A stretch of DNA of 29,558 nucleotides from JAQVSH01 sp964451605 (GTDB taxonomy: Bacteria > Bacteroidota > Bacteroidia > Bacteroidales > UBA4181), in NCBI GenBank assembly GCA_964451605.1, contig CAYVJA010000035.1, forward strand, positions 1 to 29,558. Reading direction: 5' to 3'. Made by a program: the position numbers and the translations under genes. This document shows, piece after piece, positions 15,131 to 22,768 of the stretch. The notes beneath the pieces were generated by a model. It was not told the origin of the DNA. It saw only the letters and a program-made list of their open reading frames with translations, and did not search any database. Positions within the stretch are counted from its first letter, which is position 1. Each line of letters starts with the position of its first letter.

Positions 15131-16042
15131 ATGACAACCTTTTCGCGCCGTTCGTTTTTGAAACAGACATTTTCCCTGGGTGCCGGGGTGTTGGGTGCCT
15201 CTCTTCTTTGTGAAACGGGATATGCCGGAGTTTTGCCGGCGCCGCCTCGTCGAAAAAATATGACTCCTTTGATGGGGGTTTGTACCGGATTGAACAATCG
15301 GGAGATAGCCGAAAAGGCAGGGTGTGAGTTTATTGAGGAGGGGGTTTCCCGTTTCTTGGTGCCCGACAAGACGGAGGCCGAGTTTGAAGTGCTGTTGCGC
15401 AAACTTTCCGAAAACAAGTTAAAGGTTCTCTCTTGCAACGGCTTTATTCCTTCGACGTTGCGTTTAACCGGTCCGGAGCTGAATCACAAAGAGGCATTGG
15501 TCTGGGCTGATACTGCCATTCGTAGAGCCGGAAAAGCCGGAGTACAGTATATTGTTTTTGGAAGTGGTGGCGCCCGGAAGATTCCCGAAGGCTTCAGCCG
15601 TGATACTGCACGCGATCAGTTTGTGTCGCTCTGCAAAGCGATAGGCCCTATGGCCAAAAAGGCAGGAGTAACCATTGTGATTGAACCATTGAACCGTACG
15701 GAAACCAACTTTATTAATAGTGTCACAGAGGGAGCCGATATCGTGAAACGGGTGAACCATCCAAACATTCGGCTTTTGGCCGATATCTACCACATGCTGC
15801 GCGAATCGGAGGGACCCCAATCGATTCTGCAGGCAGGTAAACTGCTTCGCCACTGCCATATCGCCGAGAAGGAGACTCGCTCTGCTCCGGGCGTAAAGGG
15901 CGATGATTTTACCCCCTATTTTGCGGCGCTGAGTAGAATTGGCTATCGGGGCGCAATTTCTATTGAATCGGGCTGGAAGGACTTTGGGGCTGAGATAGCG
16001 CCGGCGATTGAGACGATGAGGAAACAGTGGGCAATGCTCTAA
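15131..16042 (+). CDS. Tat-exported sugar isomerase/epimerase-like TIM-barrel protein
   Basis: The ATG at 15131 gives 303 residues that begin with a twin-arginine signal, TTFSRRSFLKQTFSLGAG; the 11 upstream in-frame residues would spoil it. The mature part is an AP-endonuclease-2/xylose-isomerase-like barrel, with metal-ligand candidates in VIEPLNRTE, LLADIYHM, HCHIAEKE and ISIES. The hydroxypyruvate isomerase-like look (EPLNR) fits a 3-keto-sugar or sugar-acid isomerase or epimerase, but the substrate is unknown. It is folded before export, with a metal cofactor. The gene is followed by GH67 on the same strand. Its last codons and stop (ATG CTC TAA) are identical to the repeat unit that follows, so the repeat supplies the stop codon. 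Confidence 0.82.
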   Translation: MTTFSRRSFLKQTFSLGAGVLGASLLCETGYAGVLPAPPRRKNMTPLMGVCTGLNNREIAEKAGCEFIEEGVSRFLVPDKTEAEFEVLLRKLSENKLKVLSCNGFIPSTLRLTGPELNHKEALVWADTAIRRAGKAGVQYIVFGSGGARKIPEGFSRDTARDQFVSLCKAIGPMAKKAGVTIVIEPLNRTETNFINSVTEGADIVKRVNHPNIRLLADIYHMLRESEGPQSILQAGKLLRHCHIAEKETRSAPGVKGDDFTPYFAALSRIGYRGAISIESGWKDFGAEIAPAIETMRKQWAML

Positions 16043-16105
16043 TGCTCTATTGCTCTGGTGCTGCGCTTCGCGCAAATTTTTAATGGTGAATGGTGAATGG
16101 AGAAT
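16033..16105 (+). repeat. Composite intergenic repeat, locus 4
   Basis: Starts inside the 3' end of the TIM-barrel gene with units of GCTCTA(A/T)T, then GCTGCGCTTCGCGC (hairpin-forming), then TTAATGGTGAATGGTGAAT units. It ends about 35 bp before the GH67 start codon. Confidence 0.75.
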
Positions 16106-16139
16106 TTGCCGGGTTGATATGTGTTGATAAGGTTTGGTT

Positions 16140-18431
16140 ATGAGTAGATGTGTGCTCCTTTTTGTGGGTTTGTTGTGGGTTTTTGGTCTGCATGCTGAGT
16201 CGGGCAGTAGGTTGTGGCTGCGGGAGGGTGCGGACAGGCCTGTTAAGGTGGTGTGTGCAAAGGATTCTGAAACCCTCGGTTTGGCAAGGAGTGAGTTGAT
16301 CAGGGGTTGGATGGGCCCGGCAGGACAGGAGGTGATGCTGCGTTTGGTTGAGGATGAGGCGCTCGGTAAGGAGGGATTTCGCATTTTGAGTTCGTCTTCT
16401 ATCGGTAAAGGAGAATCCGGATTTGAAATTAGACGTGAGTGGTTCGTGGAGGCTAATTCGGAGCCCGGTATTTTGTATGGGGTGTTTGCGTTATTGCGAC
16501 GTCAGTACTCGGATGCGGTGATGGATTCTAATAAGTTGGCTGATAGAGCGTTCAAATTAGCGGTACAGCGGTCGATGTTTGATCAATCCCTACGGGGGAT
16601 GGCCGGCCGGATGATGCGTGCCAGGGATGTGAGTGACAGGTACTTGAAGCGTTACGCGAAAATGCTGAGCGAAAGGGCGATGGCAATGGTTGTGAACGGC
16701 GAGGTGAAGGTTGATGACCAACTTGTGATGAAGCCGGCGTACGATTTGCGGTTGCTGAATCATTGGGATAATATGGATGGTTCTATTGAGCGGGGGTATG
16801 CCGGGAAATCTATCTTTTGGCCGGGCAGAGATGATGCACTTCAGGTATCCGACAATGATGTCCGGTTATGGAGGGAGTATGCACGGGCAAATGCCTCTGT
16901 CGGGATTAACGGGTCGGTGTTGAATAATGTAAATGCTTCGCCTAAGGTGTTGACGGCTCCCTATCTGGAAAGAGTTAAGGCCATTGCCGATGTGCTTCGG
17001 CCATATGGGGTCAGGGTTTACTTGTCGGTCAATTTTGCTTCGCCCGAGGTGATCGGGGGGCTCGATACGGCCGATCCGCTCAATGCGGAGGTGGTAAAAT
17101 GGTGGACCCAAAAGGTGAAGGAGATTTACGGCCTGATTCCTGATTTTGGCGGCTTTCTGGTAAAGGCCAATAGCGAAGGTCAGCCCGGGCCGCAGAATTT
17201 TGGCCGGACCCATGCCGATGGGGCTAATATGATGGCCGATGCCTTCAAACCCTTCGGGGGAATCGTCATGTGGCGGGCTTTTGTCTATAATCCTTCGAAT
17301 GAGGATCGGGCTAAGCAGGCCTACTCCGAATTTATGCCGCTCGACGGAAAATTCCGCGACAATGTGATTGTGCAGGTGAAAAACGGCCCGATCGATTTTC
17401 AGCCGCGCGAGCCTTTCAGCCCCCTGTTCGGTGCTATGAAGCATACAACCGTGATGCCCGAACTGCAGATTACGCAGGAGTACCTGGGTCACTCCGTCCA
17501 TTTGGTCTATCTGGCACCTATGTGGGAGGAGTTTTTACAGAGTGATACCTGGCAGGAGGGAGAGGGGAGTACCGTGGCTCGTTGTACCGACGGTTCTCTC
17601 TTCCGGAGGCCCTGCAGCGCCATTGCCGGGGTGGCCAATATCGGGCTTGATGCCAACTGGTGCGGACACCCTTTTGCCCAGGCCAACTGGTATGCCTTTG
17701 GCCGTCTGGCATGGGATCCTTCGCTCTCGAGTGCACAGATTGCAGATGAGTGGCTGAGTTCTACGTTTTTGGCGGACAGTACTTTGCCTTCTATGGAGTG
17801 GAGCGAGAATTTTCTGGAACCGGTAAAGCAAATGATGCTGCAAAGCCGCGAAGCTGCGGTAGACTATATGATGCCGCTGGGCCTTCACCACATTTTTGCG
17901 GCAAATCACCATTACGGCCCTGGTCCCTGGTGGGCTCCCCCATCAGCACGCAAAGACTGGACACCTCCCTATTATCATCAGGCCGACTCTCTGGGCGTTG
18001 GGTTTAACCGGACAGCATCGGGAAGCAACGCGGTGGCTCAGTACCACGACCCGCTTCCGGCCCGGTTCAGCAACCTGCAGCAGTGTCCCGAGTCGCTCCT
18101 CTTGTGGTTTCACCACCTGCCCTGGGATTACATGACCCAAAGTGGCCGAATCTTATGGGACGAACTCTGCTTTAGATACGAAAGGGGTGTGCAACAAGTG
18201 CGTCAATTTCAAAAAGTGTGGGATAAGACCAAACCCTATGTCGATGCCGAACGTTTTTCGGCGGTTGAAAAGAGATTGCGGGCGCAAAGTCTCAACGCTG
18301 TGGAGTGGAAAGACGCCTGTCTGCTCTATTTCCAACAGTTCAGTAAACGATCTATTCCTTCCGGGCTCGAACAGCCTGTTCATACTCTCAGGGAGTTAAT
18401 GAGAAAGGACTTTTCGGTTGATATGCTATAA
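16140..18431 (+). CDS. aguA: Secreted alpha-glucuronidase, GH67 family
   Basis: The ATG at 16140 gives 763 residues with a signal peptide (MSRCVLLFVGLLWVFGLHA). The domain order fits GH67: N-terminal GH20b-like domain (about 20-135), catalytic barrel (about 140-480), helical C-terminus. Candidate catalytic residues are Glu346 in KANSEGQPGP (acid), Asp419 in NGPIDFQ, and Glu447 in ITQEYLG; their spacing of 73 and 28 equals that of Glu292, Asp365 and Glu393 in Cellvibrio GlcA67A. The enzyme removes (4-O-methyl)glucuronic acid from the end of xylo-oligosaccharides, in the periplasm here. It lies between a TIM-barrel protein and a GH2 enzyme; the CE15-like esterase at 27907 acts on the same side group. 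Confidence 0.95.
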   Translation: MSRCVLLFVGLLWVFGLHAESGSRLWLREGADRPVKVVCAKDSETLGLARSELIRGWMGPAGQEVMLRLVEDEALGKEGFRILSSSSIGKGESGFEIRREWFVEANSEPGILYGVFALLRRQYSDAVMDSNKLADRAFKLAVQRSMFDQSLRGMAGRMMRARDVSDRYLKRYAKMLSERAMAMVVNGEVKVDDQLVMKPAYDLRLLNHWDNMDGSIERGYAGKSIFWPGRDDALQVSDNDVRLWREYARANASVGINGSVLNNVNASPKVLTAPYLERVKAIADVLRPYGVRVYLSVNFASPEVIGGLDTADPLNAEVVKWWTQKVKEIYGLIPDFGGFLVKANSEGQPGPQNFGRTHADGANMMADAFKPFGGIVMWRAFVYNPSNEDRAKQAYSEFMPLDGKFRDNVIVQVKNGPIDFQPREPFSPLFGAMKHTTVMPELQITQEYLGHSVHLVYLAPMWEEFLQSDTWQEGEGSTVARCTDGSLFRRPCSAIAGVANIGLDANWCGHPFAQANWYAFGRLAWDPSLSSAQIADEWLSSTFLADSTLPSMEWSENFLEPVKQMMLQSREAAVDYMMPLGLHHIFAANHHYGPGPWWAPPSARKDWTPPYYHQADSLGVGFNRTASGSNAVAQYHDPLPARFSNLQQCPESLLLWFHHLPWDYMTQSGRILWDELCFRYERGVQQVRQFQKVWDKTKPYVDAERFSAVEKRLRAQSLNAVEWKDACLLYFQQFSKRSIPSGLEQPVHTLRELMRKDFSVDML

Positions 18432-18436
18432 TGAGA

Positions 18437-18555
18437 AATGGTTAATGATCTGTTGCGCCAGGCGCAACAATGGTTAATGGTGAATGCGCTGGCGCGCAAG
18501 TGCTCTGGTGCATCGAAGCGCATTCGCGCTTCAAGTGCTGCGCTTCGCGCAAGGG
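18437..18555 (+). repeat. Composite intergenic repeat, locus 5, with two strong hairpins
   Basis: Contains GGTTAAT units, a 9-bp perfect palindromic stem with a 1-base centre (18451-18469), GGTTAATGGTGAAT, a GC block, a GCTCTGGT unit, a 7-bp perfect hairpin with a 4-base loop (18515-18532), then GCTGCGCTTCGCGC. It fills the GH67-GH2 spacer. Confidence 0.75.
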
Positions 18556-18590
18556 ATCAATTATAAGTGATGGGTGATAAGTTATTGGTT

Positions 18591-21500
18591 ATGAGGAGGG
18601 TGTTGGTTGGTTTTTTGCTGGCGGGGATGTTACCCTTGCAGGCACAGACGGTTCCCGATTGGGAGAATCCGGCAGTTGTAGGAATTAACAAGGAGCTGTA
18701 TCACAGCACACTGACACTTCCTTCAAGCAAAAAGGAGTGCAAGGAGATCCTCTCATTAAACGGTACCTGGAAGTTTAAGTGGTCGGCTAAACCGGAGGTT
18801 CGCCCGGTCGATTTTTTTCAGACAGGATACGATGTAAGTGGCTGGGAACCGATTCAGGTTCCGGGTAACTGGCAGTTGCAAGGCTTTGGCAAGCCTATTT
18901 ATGTGAATATTAACTATCCGTTTAAGCGCGATCAGCCCCGTGTAACCGGCGATCCTCCCTCCGATTGGTTCAACTACGAAAATCGCAATCCGGTGGGTTC
19001 GTATGTTACCACCTTTCAGGTGAAACCCGGGTCCGACAATAAACAGTTCTATCTCCATTTCGAAGGGGTGGAATCGGCCATGTACGTTTGGGTGAACGGA
19101 CAGAAGGTGGGATACAGCCAAAATTCCTACTCGCCTGCCGAATTCGATGTGACCCCCTACGTAAAGGAGGGCGAAAATCGTCTGGCGGTCGAGGTCTATC
19201 GCTGGAGTGACGGCAGTTATCTTGAGAACCAGGATTACTGGCGCCTGAGCGGTATCTTCCGTCCGGTTGAACTTTGGGTCAGACCCAAAACACATATCCG
19301 CGATTACGCCCTGATGGCAGAACCTTCGGCCGATTTCACTTCGGCCGTGGTAGGAGCCAGGGTCTGGGTGCGTAACCAGAGCCGCAGCATGGTCGAGAAT
19401 CTTACGGCGGAGGTGGTCATCGAGGGAAAGGATAAAAGCGGCAAACCCGTTAAACTTACCGTTTCGCAGGCTGTGCCNNNNNNNNNNGAAAGAGGTTCTC
19501 AATCACCCGCGTCTCTGGTCGTCGGACGATCCTTACCTGTATGCGGTAACCCTCTCGTTACGAGACCCGAAAGGCGAATTGGAGAAGTTTCGCTACCATC
19601 TGGGGGTTCGTCGGATAGAGATTGTGGGCGAAGTGTTAAAGGTGAACGGGAAAGCCATTAAGATGAAGGGGGTAAACCGGCACGATCATCATCCGCGCAC
19701 CGGACGTTATGTCGACCCCGAAACCACCGAACGGGATGTGAAGTTGATTAAGCAGGGGAATTTCAATATGGTTCGTACTGCGCATTATCCCCACTCTTCC
19801 CTCTTTTATGAGCTGTGCGACCGGTACGGTTTGTATGTCATGATCGATGCCAATCAGGAGTCGCACGGGTATGGAATTGGAAGCAAGGTGCTGGGAGATA
19901 ATCCCGACTGGCGATTAGCCCATGTCGACCGTGCTGTATCAATGGTACAACGGGATAAAAATCATCCCTCTATTCTGATTTGGTCGCTTGGGAACGAAGG
20001 AGGCAGCGGATCGAATTTTGTTGCCATGCGCGATACTGTGAAAGCGCTGGCTCCCGATCGGCTCATTTTTTCTGATTCGGATCGTTCGGTTTCTGATCTT
20101 TACGACGATAGCTATTTGCCACCCAATCGTTTGAAAGAGCTTGCCCTGCGCATCAACGACAGGCCGGTGATTATGCGCGAGTATGCCTATGCCATGGGCA
20201 ATTCGCTCGGTAATCTGGGCGAGTACTGGGAGGTGATAGAGGCCGATTCCAGCATTGCGGGTGCCGCCATCTGGAATTGGGTTGATCAGGCACTCAGTAA
20301 GAAACTGGATGGTTCGCCTTTGGCGTATGGTGATTCTCCCTCGTCGACAACGCTTCGGGACGATGAGTTTTGGGCTTTTGGCGGTGATTTTGGCGAAAAA
20401 CCAACAGATGGCTCGTTCATGATTAACGGGCTTTTAGGTGCCGATCGGATTCCGCATCCCCATTACTACGAAGCCCAAAAGAGGCAACAGTACATCAATT
20501 TCGAACAGATTACCGGTTCTTCGGATGTGAAGGTGATCAGTGAACTCGATTTTACCTCGCTTCAGGAGTTTGACTATGCCTACGAATATTTGGATAACGG
20601 GAAGAGGGTCCAATCGGGGTCCTTGTCGCTTGCCGAAAACGACAGGCTCATAATCCCCGACAGGATTGCCTCGAAGGGAGAACTTTTGCTAAACGTCTAT
20701 GCTCAGTTGCGAAAGCCTGCGCTATGGGCCGATAAAGGGTTTGTTGTGGCACGAGAACAGTTTGTAGTGAAGCCTTTCCACTTTCCGAAACTGGAGAGAA
20801 GCTCTTTGCCCGATCCAGCAATTCTACAGTCGGACAGCTGTGTTGAGGTGACGGTGCCGAATGGTAAGGTGATACTGGATGCTCGTACCGGTGCAATGAT
20901 CAGTTGGAAAATAGAGGGCAGGGAGCTGTTGAAGGGTGCACTCGAACCCTATTTCTGGAAGCCTCCTACCGATAATCAACGCCACAACAACTATGTAAAT
21001 CGTCTGGGGTCATGGCGAAATGCAGCCCAAAACCGAAAAGTAAACAACCTGACCTATTCGGTCCGCAACGGGATGGCCATGGTTCTTTTCGATATGGAAC
21101 TTCCGGTCGGGGCACAATATCAGCTGAAATATACCCTAAACGGAGCAGGAAGGATTCAGGTGGAAGCCGATTACAAGCCGATTGCCGCAAATATCGCCCT
21201 GATGCCCAAGTTTGGCATGCGGATGCGTTTGCCTGCAGAGATGAATTCGGTGGAATGGTATGGCCGTGGCCCGTTCGAAAATTATCCCGACCGGAAAACC
21301 GCCGCCTTCGTGGGCTCCTGGCAGAAACCCCTCGAAGCCTTCATTACCCCCTACGTGGTGCCCCAAGACAACGCCAACCGCGCCGACGCCCGATGGTTTT
21401 CGCTACGCAATAAAGCAGGCTCAACGATAAAAGTAACCGGCCTGCAACCCCTCTGCTTTCGAGCCTGGCCCTACGCCGAAGAGGATCTGGAAACCACTCC

Positions 21501-21621
21501 GCACAACTATCAGCTGCCCCNNNNNNNNNNNAACGACGGCTGGGGAGCCCGCACCCTCGAACAATACACCCTAAACGGCAACAACCCCTACCACTATGGC
21601 TTTATCCTCGAAAAACTGTAA
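18591..21621 (+). CDS. Secreted GH2 beta-galactosidase-like glycosidase (interrupted by two sequence gaps)
   Basis: The ATG at 18591 gives a good signal peptide (MRRVLVGFLLAGMLPLQAQ); GTG 18567 and ATG 18570 are upstream options. Order: sugar-binding jelly roll (WKFKWS, PGNWQLQGF, DYWRLSGIFRPV), immunoglobulin-like domains, TIM barrel, small-chain LacZ-type C-terminus. The barrel shows GVNRHDHHP, RTAHYPHSS, the acid/base Glu in WSLGNEGG (codon 19996-19998) and the nucleophile Glu in REYAYAMGNS (20179-20181); Glu and His in QESHG fit the LacZ metal site. The reading frame changes across the N run 19478-19487 and homology resumes at once, so the gap is mis-sized rather than the gene broken. A second N run (21521-21531) is in frame but probably hides more than 11 bases. 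The substrate could be beta-galactosides in hemicellulose or host glycans. Confidence 0.92.
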
Positions 21622-21637
21622 TATCCGTTCCACCTGC

Positions 21638-21696
21638 TTGGATGTAACTGCCTCCCCGCCCAACTTATCCAATGTCTCCGAGGTTGTTACATCCAA
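21638..21696. repeat. Conserved 17-bp hairpin module of the composite repeat, copy 2
   Basis: Arms 21638-21654 and 21680-21696 pair at 15 standard positions plus one G-U on the plus strand, with one mismatch; the loop is 25 bases and again holds ACTTATC. Flanks match the hairpin at 13346-13402. Confidence 0.65.
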
Positions 21697-21776
21697 ACGG
21701 CTACATTCTACGTCTCTCCAAATCGTCACATCATCACATCACTATTACACCCGCGCGCAGCGCAGCATTAGAGCAC

Positions 21777-21798
21777 TCAAAGTGCATTTGCACTTTGA
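21777..21798. repeat. Perfect hairpin inside repeat locus 6
   Basis: A perfect 9-bp stem (TCAAAGTGC with GCACTTTGA) around a 4-base loop ATTT, inserted between two GCTCTAAT-type units. It sits where locus 5 has its own 7-bp hairpin with a similar loop (ATTC). Confidence 0.75.
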
Positions 21799-21851
21799 AG
21801 CATTAGAGCACTAATTAACCATTCACCATTAACCATTCACCATTTTTTTAT

Positions 21852-22757
21852 ATGCGTTTCCTATTCCTGTCCTTCTGCCTTTCAATGGGTCTGCAGTTAG
21901 CTGCCCAAACCCAGTTGCCCCTCTATCCGGGCACAATTCCCAATTGTACCTCCTATGCCATGAAGGAGGAGGTGCTGAACCAAAACGGACTCTTTCTGGG
22001 TTTCTCGAGAGTCTCTGTTCCTTCGATGGAGATCTATCTGCCCGATGCTAAACTGGCCACGGGGGCTGCCGTGGTAATCTGCCCCGGCGGAGGGTACGGA
22101 ATGCTGAGTTATCGGATGGAGGGGCGCGCCATTGCCGAGGCGTTTAATCTGAAAGGCATTGCCGCTTTTGTGCTCAAATATCGTCTGCCCTCCGATTCTA
22201 TTATGCCCGATAAGGCCATCGGGCCGTTGCAGGATGCCCAGCAGGCACTGAAAACAGTGCGGATGCGAGCCAAAGAGTGGCATATAGATACCGCCAAAGT
22301 GGGCATTATGGGCTTTTCGGCGGGTGGACACCTGGCCTCTACCGCTGCAACACACTTCTCGCAATCGTACATCGAAAACAGGGAGAAGACCAATCTGCGT
22401 CCCGATTTTGCCATTTTGGTCTATCCGGTAATCAGTATGGAGGAGGGCTTCACCCACGGGGGGTCACGAAATAATCTGCTGGGCGCAAACCCCACGGAGG
22501 CACAGATAAAACGGTTCTCGAACCATCTGCAGGTCAATTCCGACACCCCTCCCACCTGGCTTACGCATACCGGAACCGATAAAGTGGTGCCCGTCGATAA
22601 CAGTATTCTCTTCTATCAGGCGCTGGTTCGCAACCATGTGCCTGCCGAGATGCATCTCTATCCTAAGGGCGATCACGGCTTTGTGTTAGGCATGCCTACG
22701 TCCGAATGGATGGCCTCCATATTCAAGTGGATGCAGACACTCCGGTTTATTCCTTAG
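21852..22757 (+). CDS. Secreted alpha/beta-hydrolase, acetylxylan/feruloyl-esterase-like
   Basis: The protein has 301 residues with a signal peptide (MRFLFLSFCLSMGLQLAAQ). It is a single alpha/beta-hydrolase domain: oxyanion motif CPGGGYG, nucleophile Ser156 in GFSAGG, an Asp in HTGTDKVVP, and catalytic His275 in KGDHGF. It is clearly related to the N-terminal half of the gene at 2831 (shared CPGGGY, LQDAQ, KVGxMGFSAG and YPKG(G/D)HG), but has no SGNH domain. It is expected to remove acetyl or feruloyl esters from xylan-type glycans, or from other sugars. It follows the GH2 gene with a 230-bp spacer filled by a repeat, and ends 11 bp from the convergent TonB-receptor gene; no terminator fits between them. 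Confidence 0.85.
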   Translation: MRFLFLSFCLSMGLQLAAQTQLPLYPGTIPNCTSYAMKEEVLNQNGLFLGFSRVSVPSMEIYLPDAKLATGAAVVICPGGGYGMLSYRMEGRAIAEAFNLKGIAAFVLKYRLPSDSIMPDKAIGPLQDAQQALKTVRMRAKEWHIDTAKVGIMGFSAGGHLASTAATHFSQSYIENREKTNLRPDFAILVYPVISMEEGFTHGGSRNNLLGANPTEAQIKRFSNHLQVNSDTPPTWLTHTGTDKVVPVDNSILFYQALVRNHVPAEMHLYPKGDHGFVLGMPTSEWMASIFKWMQTLRFIP

Positions 22758-22768
22758 AGGTTGACGCG

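Larger units (their letters stand above)
21626..21847 (-). repeat. Composite intergenic repeat, locus 6 (full length, inverted)
   Basis: Read on the minus strand it has the same modules as 13169-13425: GGTTAATGGTGAAT units, GCTCTAAT units interrupted by a hairpin, the GC block, GTGATGTGATGATGTGACG, ATAGAATTTAGCC-like block (here GTAGAATGTAGCC) and the terminal 17-bp hairpin. It lacks the expanded GATTTGA tract of locus 3. It fills the spacer between the GH2 and esterase genes. Confidence 0.85.

Noticed and set aside
18451..18469. Terminator after GH67
   Set aside because: The 9-bp palindrome leaves a 1-base centre, which cannot form a normal hairpin loop without opening the stem, and no T-run follows.
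18567..21621. GH2 gene as a frameshifted pseudogene
   Set aside because: The frame change falls exactly at a 10-base N run and homology continues directly after it; the catalytic residues are intact.
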